From Spelaeicoccus albus (GTDB lineage: Bacteria; Actinomycetota; Actinomycetes; Actinomycetales; Brevibacteriaceae): DNA of 64,000 bases. Under the pieces are notes generated by a model that saw nothing but the letters and a program-made list of their open reading frames with translations, had not been told where the DNA came from and searched no databases. A program made the position numbers and the translations under genes. The stretch spans positions 2,294,001-2,358,000 of the forward strand of contig NZ_JACBZP010000001.1 of NCBI RefSeq assembly GCF_013409065.1, in the 5' to 3' direction. Positions 54,244-64,000 of the stretch are shown here, one piece after another. Position 1 is the first letter of the stretch. Every line of letters starts with the position of its first letter.

Positions 54244-55167
54244 TTAGACCTGCGGCATCACCCTCCGTGCAATCAGCTCCAGATGGTCGAGATCCTGCAG
54301 ATCCATGATCTGAAGGTACACCCGTTCGACGCCGTCCGCGGCCAAAGCCTGCAAACTTTCGGCGGCTTCGTCCACCGTGCCGGCAATTCCCGCTCGGCGC
54401 AGTTCGGCAGGATCGCGTCCGATGGCCTCGGCCCGGGAGGCGAATTCGGCTTCGGTGCGTCCGACGACGGCGATCATGCTGGTCGAGTAGGTCAGCGTGT
54501 CGGGATCGCGCTCGATGGCTTGGCAGGCCTCGCGCACGTTCCGGAACTTTGCAGATATGTCGGCGCGATCGGGGAACGGCAAATTGAACTCGCCGGCGAA
54601 CCGGGCGGCAAGCGCCGGCGTCCTGCTCGGACCGCCGCCGCCGACGATGACGGGCAGCGTGGCTTGGACCGGCGTGGCCAGACCGGGGCAATCGACGAGC
54701 GAATAGTGTTCGCCGTCGAAATTGAATCGTCCGCCGGACGGCGTGTTCCAGATCCCCGTCAGGATCTCGAGTTGTTCTTCGAGCATGCCGAATCGGCGAG
54801 CCGGGAACGGAATGCCGTAGGCCTCGTGTTCGCGCCGATACCAGCCGGTGCCCAGACCGATCTCGACGCGGCCGCCGGACATCTGATCGACGCCCGCGGC
54901 TTGGACGGCCAAGATTCCGGGCCATCGATACGTGACGGAGGATACGAGCGTGCCCAGCCGAATCCGCGATGTTTCCCGTGCCAGGCCGGCCAGCGTCGTC
55001 CACGCATCGGTCGGCCCGGGCCGACCATCCGTGTGATCGCCCATATGCAGGTAGTGGTCGGAACTGAAGAACGCGTCGAAGCCGAGGTCTTCGGTAGCGC
55101 GGGCGACGGCAAGCAGATCGTCGTACGTGGCACCTTGTTGGGGTTCGGTGAAGATGCGAAGTTTCAT
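54244..55167 (-). CDS. LLM-class F420-dependent oxidoreductase
   Basis: 307 residues of the luciferase-like TIM barrel. The N-terminal MKLRIFTEPQQGATYDDLL, FSSDHYLHMGDH, IGLGTGWYRREHEAYGIPFP and PVIVGGGGPSRTPALAARFA fit the F420-binding LLM subgroup. The substrate is unknown. The gene has its own TAGGCT box six bases before the ATG and is divergent from the first aldo-keto reductase gene. Confidence 0.87.
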   Translation of the reverse strand: MKLRIFTEPQQGATYDDLLAVARATEDLGFDAFFSSDHYLHMGDHTDGRPGPTDAWTTLAGLARETSRIRLGTLVSSVTYRWPGILAVQAAGVDQMSGGRVEIGLGTGWYRREHEAYGIPFPARRFGMLEEQLEILTGIWNTPSGGRFNFDGEHYSLVDCPGLATPVQATLPVIVGGGGPSRTPALAARFAGEFNLPFPDRADISAKFRNVREACQAIERDPDTLTYSTSMIAVVGRTEAEFASRAEAIGRDPAELRRAGIAGTVDEAAESLQALAADGVERVYLQIMDLQDLDHLELIARRVMPQV

Positions 55168-55173
55168 GTGCTC

Positions 55174-55179
55174 AGCCTA
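55174..55179 (-). promoter_or_regulatory. -10 box of leaderless LLM gene
   Basis: On the minus strand TAGGCT ends six bases before the ATG at 55167; no ribosome binding site is present. Confidence 0.5.
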
Positions 55180-55220
55180 AGCGTGCGCGACTCGCCCGAT
55201 GGCCGGAGCGTGCGCAGGAA

Positions 55221-55226
55221 TACTCT
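55221..55226 (+). promoter_or_regulatory. -10 box of leaderless AKR gene
   Basis: TACTCT ends six bases before the ATG at 55233. A GAAGG directly abutting the start is too close to act as a ribosome binding site. Confidence 0.45.
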
Positions 55227-55232
55227 TGAAGG

Positions 55233-56237
55233 ATGGATTACCGATACCTCGGCCACAGCGGCCTGAAAATCTCCGAAATCACGTACGGCAACTGGCTCAC
55301 GCACGGCTCACAGGTGGAGAACGACGTCGCCACCGAATGCGTGCATGCTGCGCTGGATGCCGGCATCACGACGTTCGACACTGCCGACGTCTACGCGAAT
55401 GGCGCCGCCGAAGAAGTGCTCGGCAAGGCACTGGCCGGTCAGCGCCGCGAATCGTTGGAGATCTTCACGAAGGTGTACTTCCCGGTCGGTCCGGCCGGAC
55501 CGAACGACACGGGCCTTTCGCGTAAACACATCATGGAAGGCATCGACAATTCGTTGCGCCGATTGCAGACCGACTACGTCGACCTGTACCAGGCGCACCG
55601 GTTCGACGTCGAGACGCCGCTCGAGGAGACCATCGCGGCATTCGCGGACGTCGTGCGCGCCGGTAAGGCTCTCTATATCGGCGTTTCGGAGTGGCCGGCC
55701 GACAAACTGCGCGCCGGCCAGGAGCTGGCACGCCAGGCGGGCTTTTCCATTGTGTCGAATCAGCCGCAGTATTCGGCGTTGTGGCGGGTGATCGAGGGGG
55801 AGGTCGTGCCGGCGTCGCGCGAGCTCGGCATCAGCCAGATCGTGTGGTCGCCCATGGCGCAGGGCGTGCTGTCCGGCAAGTATCTGCCGGGCCAGGCAGC
55901 GCCCGCGGGCTCCCGCGCCACCGACGACAAGGGCGGCGCCAAGACCATCAAGAGCCTTCTGAACGACGATCTGCTCACCCGCGTGCAGAATTTGAAGCCC
56001 ATTGCCGACGAGCTCGGGCTGAAAATGTCGCAGTTGGCGATCGCGTGGGTGTTGCAGAACGACAATGTGGCAGCTGCCCTGGTCGGGGCCTCGCGTCCGG
56101 AACAGATCGCGGAAAACGTGCAGGCCGGCGGCGTCAAGATCCCGGACGATGCCATGGCGAAGATCTCCGACACCCTTGGCGATTCGGCAGTGACGGATCC
56201 GTCGAATATCGCCACGCCGAAAAACCGGCTGGCTTAG
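55233..56237 (+). CDS. Aldo/keto reductase, potassium-channel-beta type
   Basis: 334 residues. The N-terminus MDYRYLGHSGLKISEITYGN, the active-site aspartate and tyrosine in TFDTADVYANGAAEE, the lysine in TKVYFPVG, and YQAHRFD and SEWPADKL place it in the AKR family near KvAP-beta/YghZ-like NADPH reductases. It reduces aldehydes or ketones; the substrate is not known. It is convergent with the second AKR gene, with a 25-bp gap. Confidence 0.89.
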   Translation: MDYRYLGHSGLKISEITYGNWLTHGSQVENDVATECVHAALDAGITTFDTADVYANGAAEEVLGKALAGQRRESLEIFTKVYFPVGPAGPNDTGLSRKHIMEGIDNSLRRLQTDYVDLYQAHRFDVETPLEETIAAFADVVRAGKALYIGVSEWPADKLRAGQELARQAGFSIVSNQPQYSALWRVIEGEVVPASRELGISQIVWSPMAQGVLSGKYLPGQAAPAGSRATDDKGGAKTIKSLLNDDLLTRVQNLKPIADELGLKMSQLAIAWVLQNDNVAAALVGASRPEQIAENVQAGGVKIPDDAMAKISDTLGDSAVTDPSNIATPKNRLA

Positions 56238-56262
56238 CTATCCGGAGTTCGAGCGCCCCGCG

Positions 56263-57093
56263 TTAGAACTCTTCGTGTACGTCCGGATCGCCGCCGAGCC
56301 GACCGGTCTCCATGGCCGACAGCACTGACATCTCGTCGTCGCTCAGAGTAAAACTGAAAACGTCGAGGTTGGCGCGGCGCCGCTCCGGCGTACCCGATTT
56401 CGGGATCGGCACGGCGCCGCGCTGAACGTGCCACCGCAAGACCACCTGCGCCGGGGTCACGGAATGTGCGTCGGCGATGCCGGTCACGCGGTCGTCATCG
56501 ACGACACCGCTGGCTCGGCCGAGCGGACTCCACGACTGGGTCACGATGCCGAGCGCGGAATTGACCCGAAGCATATTGGGCTGCGGGAAGAACGGATGCA
56601 CTTCGATCTGGTTGACTGCCGGCCCGGTGCCGCCCTCTCGCTCGAGTTCGGCAAGATGCTCGGCGGCGAAGTTCGACACCCCGATCGACCGGACCAGTCC
56701 GTCCTGTTGCAGCTGACGGAATGCCCGCCACGTGTCGATGTACCTGTTTTGCTTCGGCAACGGCCAGTGGATCAAATACATGTCGAGGTAATCCAGACCA
56801 AGCCGCTGCAGAGACTCGCGGCACGACCGCAACGTCTCCCGGTACCCGTGGTCACGCCCCGGCAGCTTCGTGGTGATGCGCAATTCGTCGCGCGGCACGC
56901 CGGAGGCTGCAATTGCCCGGCCGACGGCTTCCTCATTACGGTAATTCACTGCCGTGTCGATCAGCCGATAGCCGATGTCGATGGCGTCGGAGACGGCGTC
57001 CGTTGCTTCCTGGCCGGTCAACGGATAGGTACCGAATCCGACGGCCGGCATAGTTGTTCCGTCATTCAAAGTTACGTCCGGTGTGGATGTCAT
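56263..57093 (-). CDS. Aldo/keto reductase, 2,5-diketo-gluconate reductase type
   Basis: 276 residues. The AKR5-like signatures are GFGTYPLTG at the N-terminus, LIDTAVNYRNEEAVGRAI with catalytic Asp and Tyr, the lysine in TTKLPG, LIHWPLP with the catalytic His, and VPIPKSGTPERRRANLDVF for NADPH binding. Related enzymes reduce 2,5-diketo-D-gluconate, methylglyoxal or other carbonyls. TAGCGT ends six bases before the ATG. It is a second reductase beside the one at 55233 but from a different AKR branch. Confidence 0.89.
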   Translation of the reverse strand: MTSTPDVTLNDGTTMPAVGFGTYPLTGQEATDAVSDAIDIGYRLIDTAVNYRNEEAVGRAIAASGVPRDELRITTKLPGRDHGYRETLRSCRESLQRLGLDYLDMYLIHWPLPKQNRYIDTWRAFRQLQQDGLVRSIGVSNFAAEHLAELEREGGTGPAVNQIEVHPFFPQPNMLRVNSALGIVTQSWSPLGRASGVVDDDRVTGIADAHSVTPAQVVLRWHVQRGAVPIPKSGTPERRRANLDVFSFTLSDDEMSVLSAMETGRLGGDPDVHEEF

Positions 57094-57099
57094 GCCCTC

Positions 57100-57105
57100 A
57101 CGCTA
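57100..57105 (-). promoter_or_regulatory. -10 box of second leaderless AKR gene
   Basis: On the minus strand TAGCGT ends six bases before the ATG at 57093, with no ribosome binding site. Confidence 0.5.
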
Positions 57106-57126
57106 TCGTGGAGCCGGGCGGTGCGG

Positions 57127-58359
57127 CTATGAGCCGGTGACGCGTCGCACGCCGATGAAACGGTCGCGGCCGGCCAGCGTCGCCATGACCAGCTGAACTG
57201 CCAAGCAGACTTCGATGGCGGTGATCGGCAGTGTCCATCCGGAACCGAGGTCGTGCAGGAGTCCGAACATCGTCGGTCCGCACGCTGCAATCAGGTAGCC
57301 GATGGACTGGGCCATCCCGGACAAGGCTGCGGCTTGACGGTGATGTTCGGTGCGCAGCCCGAACAAGCTGAGCCCCAGCACTATGCAGCTACCGCTGCCC
57401 AGTCCGGCAAAGATCATCCACACGACCATTGCCTGCGGAAAGAGGAGGATGCCCGTGAACTCGACGGCGCTGCACAGCGTGCCGGCAATGCAGAGGCCCC
57501 GTTGGTCGCGCACGCGGTGAATCAACGTTGAGGTAAGCAGGCTGGTCAGAAGCCCGACGAGTTGGAACAAGAACAGATGCCAGCCTGCTCGGGTCGCCGA
57601 CCCTCCCATTGCCTGTTCGATGGATGGAACCCACGCCGCCGTGACGAAGAACATCATGGACTGCACACCCATGAAGATCGTGACCTGCCACGCCAGCGCC
57701 GACCCCCATGGGGACCGGTAACGCGCCGCCGCTCCGACGGTTTCGATGCCGGTGGCTCCGGTCGGCGGTGCCGACCGTTTGGCAAGTTGCGGGGCGAACA
57801 CGGCAAGCCCGATGAGCGCAAGTCCCGCCCAGATCCCCAGGGACAATCGCCATGCCTGGCCGTCTGCTCCGGCCATCGGCACGGCAATGCCGGATGCAAG
57901 CGCGGCAACCCCTCCTTGTACTGCGGAGTAAATTCCGGTGAGTTGACCGATCCGGTTCGGAAAATCCCGTTTGAGCAGCGGCGGAAGGAGTACGTTGATG
58001 AACGCGATGGCCCCGCCCAGTCCGACCGTGCCTGCCCAGATCATTCCGGGCGCCGGGACCGAGCGGAGCACGATGGCGCACCCGAGGAGGGCGACCGCCG
58101 CCCACAGGGTGCGCTCCATTCCCCAACGTGCGGCGACGAGCGGCGCAATGGGCGAGAACGCGGCAAATCCGAGGAGCGGGATCGAGGTGAGGAGGCCCGC
58201 CGTGCCGGACGACATGTGCAGATCGGCTGCGATGAAATCGAGGACCGGGCCGACACTCGTGATGCTGCAACGCAGGTTGGCGGCCAACACCATGATGCCG
58301 ATGACGAGCAGCCAGCGCCGCGACCCGAGGATACGCGCGGGCGCGGGTTCAACGGTCAT
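57127..58359 (-). CDS. CynX/NimT-family MFS transporter
   Basis: 410 residues, about 12 membrane helices. The first helix region LAANLRCSITSVGPVLDFI and LLTSIPLLGFAAFSPIAP are characteristic of the CynX/NimT group (cyanate and 2-nitroimidazole transporters). GLRTEHHRQAAALSGMAQSIGY is the second-half signature. The substrate is unknown. Its ATG overlaps the stop of the GntR regulator gene (ATGA), so repressor and transporter form an operon, most likely with the regulator sensing the transported compound or a product. Confidence 0.88.
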   Translation of the reverse strand: MTVEPAPARILGSRRWLLVIGIMVLAANLRCSITSVGPVLDFIAADLHMSSGTAGLLTSIPLLGFAAFSPIAPLVAARWGMERTLWAAVALLGCAIVLRSVPAPGMIWAGTVGLGGAIAFINVLLPPLLKRDFPNRIGQLTGIYSAVQGGVAALASGIAVPMAGADGQAWRLSLGIWAGLALIGLAVFAPQLAKRSAPPTGATGIETVGAAARYRSPWGSALAWQVTIFMGVQSMMFFVTAAWVPSIEQAMGGSATRAGWHLFLFQLVGLLTSLLTSTLIHRVRDQRGLCIAGTLCSAVEFTGILLFPQAMVVWMIFAGLGSGSCIVLGLSLFGLRTEHHRQAAALSGMAQSIGYLIAACGPTMFGLLHDLGSGWTLPITAIEVCLAVQLVMATLAGRDRFIGVRRVTGS

Positions 58360-59102
58360 GAGCGGTGCCCTTCCGCCGCACAGTGCGAACCGCTCGGCGG
58401 GACGGCGTGTGAGACGTGCGCGCTGTGCACTATCGCTCCGGTGACCGATTCGGCAAGTGCGGCGTTCCGGTCTTCAATCGCGGCGAACAACGCGTCGTGA
58501 CGGGAGTTCACGCCATCGATGTCGTCGAGATAGTGCTGAAGCCCGGACGGGGCAAGCAGTGCAATGTCGAGCGAATCGGCCACCTGCGCCAAGTGGCCGT
58601 GCAGCTCGGCAAGCAGCTCGTTGTGTCCGGCGCGAACAACCGCACGGTGGAATGCGGCGTCCGCCGCAAAGAACGCCGCGTCGTCGCGGGCGGCCAGTGC
58701 GGCATCCCGGTCGGTCAAGCACGCGCGGATGGCAGCGAGATCATCCGGCGTGGCGTTCTGCGCGGCAAGACGGGCGGCGCGTTGTTCCAAAAGCATGCGA
58801 ACTTCGAATACGTCGTCCGACTTCGCAGTGTCGAGCCGACGCCGGATGGCGACTTCCAACTCGCTGGTGGCCAGCACATACGTTCCGTCTCCCGGCCTGG
58901 CCTGCAACAGGCCGGAATGAACGAGCGAGCGGATGGCCTCACGCACGGTGTTGCGACTGACGTGCAACGACTCGGTGAGTGCTTGTTCGGTCGGGATCTT
59001 CCGGCCGACCGCCCATTCGCCGGCCGCTATCAGCTCGCGGAGTTGACCGGCGACCTGTGCCGACAAAGTCTCGCTGCGGCGCGGAGCGTGCAGGGCCGAC
59101 AT
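58356..59102 (-). CDS. GntR family regulator, FCD (FadR) type
   Basis: 248 residues from ATG 59102 (GGAGG five bases upstream). The N-terminal winged helix contains PTEQALTESLHVSRNTVREA (about 38-57) and the C-terminal half is an all-helical FCD ligand domain with metal-type residues in FHRAVVRAGHNELLAEL and the HDALFAAI motif. It represses, and is released by, a small carboxylate or similar ligand. It is the first gene of the operon with the CynX-like transporter. A consensus FadR-type palindrome lies 13 bp upstream of the start, arguing for autoregulation. Confidence 0.9.
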   Translation of the reverse strand: MSALHAPRRSETLSAQVAGQLRELIAAGEWAVGRKIPTEQALTESLHVSRNTVREAIRSLVHSGLLQARPGDGTYVLATSELEVAIRRRLDTAKSDDVFEVRMLLEQRAARLAAQNATPDDLAAIRACLTDRDAALAARDDAAFFAADAAFHRAVVRAGHNELLAELHGHLAQVADSLDIALLAPSGLQHYLDDIDGVNSRHDALFAAIEDRNAALAESVTGAIVHSAHVSHAVPPSGSHCAAEGHRS

Positions 59103-59114
59103 GCAAACCTCCAA

Positions 59115-59125
59115 TTGTCGGACAA
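59115..59125. promoter_or_regulatory. FadR-type operator of the gntR-MFS operon
   Basis: TTGTCGGACAA is a perfect 5+1+5 palindrome and matches the FadR-subfamily consensus TnGTnnnACnA at every fixed position. It lies 13-23 bp upstream of the gntR start codon. Confidence 0.65.
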
Positions 59126-59198
59126 ATACGATGATTACCCTACCTCGCGCCGAACTAACCTCTCGCACACCCCTCCCGCGAGTGGGCGGAGGAGGAGG

Positions 59199-60332
59199 CT
59201 ACCGGGAACTGAGGTAGTTGCTGACGAATTTGGTCAGCTGCGCATTTTGCGAACTCAGCAGCCCGTCCGGCAGCGATTTCAAGAACACCCCCGGCGCCGG
59301 CTTCTTCGTCACCTCGGCACCGGACAGCGCGGACACGAGTGCCGCGCGCCGGTACCGCTCGTCCTCGTAATCGCGTAACGCAGCGATGGTCTCGAGGTCG
59401 GTAGTTGCTCGGCCGACGACTCGGCCGAGCACCCACGCATCCTCCAAGGCCTGATTGGCGCCTTGTGCCAGCGACGGCGGCCAGGCGTGGGCGGCGTCGC
59501 CGGCCAGCGTGATCCGCCCTCGGCCCCACCGCTTGTGCACGGTGTGACGCAAATGCACGAACGGTTGCATGTCGGACGAATGCGCTGCGGCAAGAACCTT
59601 TTGCACGTCGTCGCATTCCCACGACCCGAATGCCCGGTGAATTGTCTCGACACCGTCATCGTCCGAGCTGCCGGGTACGTCGAACCACCACTGCAACAGT
59701 CCGTTTCCGGCCGGGTTCATGCCGCACATGCCCTCCGGTCCGACAACCATGACTCCGCTGGTTCCGTTGGTGACCGAGCAATCGACGGGAGTCAGTCCCT
59801 GCCACGTGGTCCAGCCCATCTCGCGGGCGGTATCGCCGCGGATTGCCGCACGCACCGCCGAGTGCACGCCGTCCGCACCTATCAAGAAGTCGCCGGTGTG
59901 CACGCTGCCGTCGTCAAGGTTCAGCCGGGCCCTGGTTCCCAGGTCGGCCGCATCGGTACAGGCGGAGCCGAAGTGAACGGTGCCGACCGGCAGTCCGGCG
60001 GACAGTGCGTCGATGAGTTCGGCGCGCGTGACGCTGATGGCGGGGGAGCCGAATCGCTTTTCCGACCGGGTCAAGTCGATCGACAGCACTTTGTCTCCGG
60101 ACGGCGTCCAGCGTTCCATTGTTTCGAGTCGGACGCCGAGATCGGTCACCGGCACCCCCAAGGATTCGAGGATGCCCGTGCCTCCTCCCCAGAGGGTCAC
60201 GGCGGATCCCTCGCGGAGCAGTGCGCGGCCCCGTTCGAACACGTCGACGGAGACGCCGGACGCCGCCAAAGCGTGGGCCGTGGCAAGCCCGCACACTCCG
60301 GCTCCGGCGATGACAGCGGTCATGGCAACCAT
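59199..60332 (-). CDS. FAD-dependent monooxygenase
   Basis: 377 residues. The FAD motif AVIAGAGVCGLATAHALA is at the N-terminus, the DG motif is FLIGADGVHSAVRAAI, and the second FAD motif ITLAGDAAHAWPPSLAQGAN follows. This is the group A flavoprotein hydroxylase pattern (salicylate or p-hydroxybenzoate type). The substrate is unknown. The start is ATG 60332 or 60323; a GACTTT element ending six bases before 60332 favours the longer form as a leaderless start. A 7+7 palindrome overlaps this promoter. It is divergent from gdhA. Confidence 0.87.
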   Translation of the reverse strand: MVAMTAVIAGAGVCGLATAHALAASGVSVDVFERGRALLREGSAVTLWGGGTGILESLGVPVTDLGVRLETMERWTPSGDKVLSIDLTRSEKRFGSPAISVTRAELIDALSAGLPVGTVHFGSACTDAADLGTRARLNLDDGSVHTGDFLIGADGVHSAVRAAIRGDTAREMGWTTWQGLTPVDCSVTNGTSGVMVVGPEGMCGMNPAGNGLLQWWFDVPGSSDDDGVETIHRAFGSWECDDVQKVLAAAHSSDMQPFVHLRHTVHKRWGRGRITLAGDAAHAWPPSLAQGANQALEDAWVLGRVVGRATTDLETIAALRDYEDERYRRAALVSALSGAEVTKKPAPGVFLKSLPDGLLSSQNAQLTKFVSNYLSSR

Positions 60333-60348
60333 GAGACCAAAGTCTCAT
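60331..60348. promoter_or_regulatory. Inverted repeat in the monooxygenase-gdhA gap
   Basis: ATGAGAC (60331-60337) and GTCTCAT (60342-60348) are exact complements separated by four bases, a TetR-like operator geometry. The repeat covers the proposed monooxygenase -10 and the start codon itself. No TetR gene is adjacent. Confidence 0.5.
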
Positions 60349-60394
60349 ATATCGGGCCCGATTGGTGTGACCCACCCCATGCTGGGATATTTGA

Positions 60395-61741
<1,347 letters not shown>

Positions 61742-61775
61742 CCGATGCGGCCGGATCGGCCGCCGCCGGCAACAC

Positions 61776-61815
61776 AAAACCGCGCAGCCCGGAACATTCC
61801 GGGCTGCGCGGTTTT
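61776..61815. terminator. Bidirectional terminator after gdhA
   Basis: The arms 61776-61794 and 61797-61815 are complementary over 19 positions, starting with AAAA and ending with TTTT, with a G+C core (CCGCGCAGCCCGG). It can serve both gdhA and the convergent DUF1461 gene. Confidence 0.9.
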
Positions 61816-61829
61816 GACGTGGGAGGAAC

Positions 61830-62981
61830 TCAGACAGCCGTGCGCTGTCCCCGAGGCTTGCGGGGCCAGTTGAAGATCAGCAGCAGAATCGCAACTATCA
61901 CGGTGGCGCCACCGATGAAGATGCCGGCGTCGGTCCAGAACGTGTCGGGGTAGAGCCGGATCAGGGTGTCGTTGTCGTAGAAGGTCCAGGTGCCGTTCTT
62001 GAAGAACACCGAATGGAAATCGGAGAAGAACGTGTTCCAGCGCAATGCTGCGAACACGCCTACCGCGATGACGAAAACCAGCGTCACTATGGAGCCCGAG
62101 AACAAGGACATCGAAAGGCCGCGGCGGGTGCGCCTGGCCAAATAGATGCCGAAGATGATCGAACCGATCAGCAAGATCGTTGCGACGAGGAAGTAGATCA
62201 CGATCACGGTCTTGACGTCGTGCATGTGCGCGACCTCGCCCGGCTTGAACACGGGCTTACCGGCCTGCAGCACCTTGTCGTCATTGCCGGGGTAGACGAG
62301 GTTGCTCAGGAACCGGGAACCATCGAAGTTCATCAGGTACCCGCTGACGTACGACGCCCAGTGCACCCGATCGTCACCCGTGAAGCCGAAAGCGTCGGCG
62401 GGGAACCCCGGACGAATCTTGTACTCGAACCACGAAAACACCGGCGTGATGACGACGCGCATGGCCAAGGCGATCACAACCAGCGGCACGCTGATGGTGA
62501 TCCACACACGAGCCAGACCGGCCAGGAAGCCGTGCGCCTCCCTCGAACCGTTGCGTTCGCGCACGTGCAGGTCGACCGAACGCGGAGCGTCCGTATCGGC
62601 CGTCTGCGTCTCGGCGGGTCCGTCCTCGGTGGTCGCCGGAGCATCATCGGCCATGACGGCGGCCCATTCTTCATCGCTGAGCACCGACGGCTTGCCGGCG
62701 TCGCGCGCAGTGGTGGGGCCGGCGGAATCGGTGTCCGTCGACTCGGCACTGGGTGAACCGGCACCGGCCGGATCAGTACTGGCCGGATCAGTACTGGCCG
62801 GATCGGCACCCGTCGAATCAGCGCCGGCGGATTCGGTGCCGTCAAAATCGATACTGGTCGAACCGTCGCCGCCGGACATGCCGGTGTCGTCCGAGCCTGG
62901 CCCTTCGTCAACTGCCGGCTCGCTGTGCGAATTCAAGCGCCGGGTGACGAGATCGTCGGTATCGGTCGTCGAGGTGGTCAT
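61830..62981 (-). CDS. TIGR01906/DUF1461 integral membrane protein
   Basis: 383 residues from ATG 62981 (GGAGG five bases upstream). The first 155 residues are disordered and rich in Asp/Ser/Thr/Ala, with imperfect tandem repeats such as [20 protein letters not shown]. The membrane part has about four or five helices: [38 protein letters not shown], the [20 protein letters not shown] segment and one at the C-terminus. The extracytoplasmic [10 protein letters not shown] motif is diagnostic of the family. Function is unknown. The open frame continues upstream to 63995 antisense to hrpA; that part is not coding. Confidence 0.85.
   Translation of the reverse strand: MTTSTTDTDDLVTRRLNSHSEPAVDEGPGSDDTGMSGGDGSTSIDFDGTESAGADSTGADPASTDPASTDPAGAGSPSAESTDTDSAGPTTARDAGKPSVLSDEEWAAVMADDAPATTEDGPAETQTADTDAPRSVDLHVRERNGSREAHGFLAGLARVWITISVPLVVIALAMRVVITPVFSWFEYKIRPGFPADAFGFTGDDRVHWASYVSGYLMNFDGSRFLSNLVYPGNDDKVLQAGKPVFKPGEVAHMHDVKTVIVIYFLVATILLIGSIIFGIYLARRTRRGLSMSLFSGSIVTLVFVIAVGVFAALRWNTFFSDFHSVFFKNGTWTFYDNDTLIRLYPDTFWTDAGIFIGGATVIVAILLLIFNWPRKPRGQRTAV
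62766..62810. repeat. 15-bp tandem repeat in DUF1461 gene
   Basis: GGCCGGATCAGTACT occurs twice in tandem (62766-62780, 62781-62795) and a third, diverged copy follows. It encodes the SerThrAspProAla repeats of the disordered N-terminus and is prone to in-frame length change. Confidence 0.85.
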
Positions 62982-63087
62982 TGCGTCCTCCGGGGAAGTG
63001 GACTTTTGAACGCCGTTTGCGTCACTCACACCTTCATCTTGGCACGCAACCCTCGTAAACCTGCGGATTTCGGCTGGCCAGTCGGGA

Positions 63088-63093
63088 TAGTAT
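63088..63093 (+). promoter_or_regulatory. -10 box of leaderless hrpA
   Basis: TAGTAT ends five bases before the GTG at 63099 and no ribosome binding site is visible. Confidence 0.5.
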
Positions 63094-63098
63094 CGAGC

Positions 63099-64000
63099 GT
63101 GACGATGACTGCCGCACCCATTACCTACCCGCCCGATCTGCCCATCAGTGCACGCCGTGACGACATTGCTGCGGCAATCCGTGACAATCAAGTCGTCATA
63201 ATCGCCGGCGAGACCGGCAGCGGCAAAACCACGCAACTCCCGAAGATCTGTCTCGAGCTGGGGCTCGACGAGGGCGGGCTGATCGGCCACACGCAGCCGC
63301 GCCGGATCGCGGCGCGTACCGTGGCCGACCGGATTGCCGGCGAATTGGGCAGCAGGCTGGGCGGCCGCGTCGGGTATCAAGTGCGCTTCACCTCGCAGGT
63401 GGCCGCCGATACGGCAGTGAAGGTGATGACCGACGGGATTCTGCTGGCCGGGATCGGCCGCGACCCCGATTTGAAGCGCTACAGCGCCATCATCATCGAC
63501 GAAGCACACGAGCGCAGCCTCAATATCGACTTCATCCTGGGGTACCTCAAAAGACTCTTGCCGCGCCGCCCCGGTCTCAAGGTCATCATCACGTCGGCCA
63601 CGATCGACCCGGAACGGTTCTCTCGGCACTTCTTCGATGCTCCGATCATCGAAGTGTCCGGCCGCACCTATCCGGTCGAGATCCGCTATCGGCCGTTGGT
63701 GGCCGAGAGCTCCGGCGACGACGCGGACGACTCGGACGAGGCGGACGACGATCCGCTCGCCTCGCGTACCCGTGATCAAAGCGAGGGGATCATCGCCGCA
63801 GTCGACGAGCTGATGCGCGAGCCGCCCGGAGACATCCTCGTTTTTTTGAGCGGCGAACGCGAAATCCGCGACACGCTCGAACAGCTCACCGGCCACTTGG
63901 AACGCCGGCGAGGAGCCGCAGCCCGCCCGGTCGACGTCATCCCGCTTTACGCCAGACTGTCCTCGGGCGAACAGCACCGGGTATTCACCGACCATTCGCG
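63099..64000 (+). CDS. hrpA: ATP-dependent RNA helicase HrpA (partial)
   Basis: The first 300 residues of a DEAH-box helicase; the gene runs past the window end. Walker A is [20 protein letters not shown] (about 34-53); [16 protein letters not shown] (motif Ia), [20 protein letters not shown] (motif II, about 131-150) and [13 protein letters not shown] (motif III) follow in HrpA order. An acidic insert ([12 protein letters not shown], near residue 211) lies before the second RecA domain. HrpA remodels RNA and rescues stalled ribosomes in E. coli. It begins at GTG 63099 or ATG 63105; the -10 box five bases before the GTG favours the first. It is divergent from the DUF1461 gene. Confidence 0.92.
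   Translation, partial: MTMTAAPITYPPDLPISARRDDIAAAIRDNQVVIIAGETGSGKTTQLPKICLELGLDEGGLIGHTQPRRIAARTVADRIAGELGSRLGGRVGYQVRFTSQVAADTAVKVMTDGILLAGIGRDPDLKRYSAIIIDEAHERSLNIDFILGYLKRLLPRRPGLKVIITSATIDPERFSRHFFDAPIIEVSGRTYPVEIRYRPLVAESSGDDADDSDEADDDPLASRTRDQSEGIIAAVDELMREPPGDILVFLSGEREIRDTLEQLTGHLERRRGAAARPVDVIPLYARLSSGEQHRVFTDHS

Noticed and set aside
63000-63995. Long minus-strand open frame joined to the DUF1461 gene (721 codons in total).
   Set aside because: It lies antisense to a clear DEAH helicase (hrpA), and the DUF1461 gene has a good GGAGG-ATG start at 62981; the extra part is a high-GC shadow frame.

Overview
This is a high-GC actinobacterial chromosome segment with gene orders usual for the Micrococcales: DUF1844/infC-rpmI-rplT-TrmH-pheST, tRNA-Gln-glmU-prs-rplY-pth, mfd/mazG, and eno-ftsB-DUF501-ppx. 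The genus is not determined; assignment near Brevibacteriaceae would be a guess. There is no rRNA, CRISPR array, complete insertion sequence or prophage. The last gene (hrpA) and the first (DUF1844) run off the ends.

Layout. 1-5055: translation block (infC with an ATT start, L35, L20, a SpoU rRNA methylase), an MFS exporter and an RlmA-type methylase. 5056-9674: a very long hairpin, then pheS-pheT and an SDR. 9700-17765: accessory metabolism with an amidase, an M20 hydrolase/DUF3311/sodium symporter operon, a sialic-acid pair (nanT-nanA) with a candidate operator, and a quinone reductase. 17849-21050: SAM methylase and PcrA helicase. 21179-25327: tRNA-Gln, glmU, prs, ctc/L25 and pth, the last lacking any ATG/GTG/TTG that would keep its active site. 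25462-32297: a 904-residue LuxR (LAL) regulator and Mfd, separated by a 548-bp repeat-bearing gap. 32363-41844: mazG, an autoregulated-looking PadR, eno, FtsB-like protein, DUF501, an FAD desaturase-like enzyme, Ppx/GppA, a membrane-anchored subtilisin and NDH-2.

41943-45281 is the most foreign-looking part. A tRNA with anticodon TAA but a short variable loop is followed by a more A+T-rich PLP decarboxylase and an orphan Tat-lipoprotein sugar-binding protein. 45282-54126 holds a metallo-hydrolase, an amino-acid permease, two very small genes (one a 32-residue two-cysteine peptide with its own terminator), a PRC-barrel protein, an SGNH hydrolase, a bifunctional PBP with a His/Gly-rich tail, and a coiled-coil murein hydrolase. 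54244-64000: redox enzymes (LLM, two aldo-keto reductases, an FAD monooxygenase), a GntR/CynX-type MFS pair, NADP-type glutamate dehydrogenase, a DUF1461 membrane protein and hrpA.

Two themes cross the window. Many genes appear to be leaderless: a TANNNT -10 box ends five or six bases before the start codon in at least eight cases. Several short perfect palindromes sit at regulator or transporter promoters (padR, gntR, the permease, nanT, the M20 operon, and the FAD monooxygenase/gdhA gap) and read as operators. I did not recognise a defence system or a biosynthetic cluster. The best candidates for undescribed biology are the two-cysteine peptide locus at 47769, the short-arm tRNA(UAA) with its downstream island, and the pth initiation oddity.
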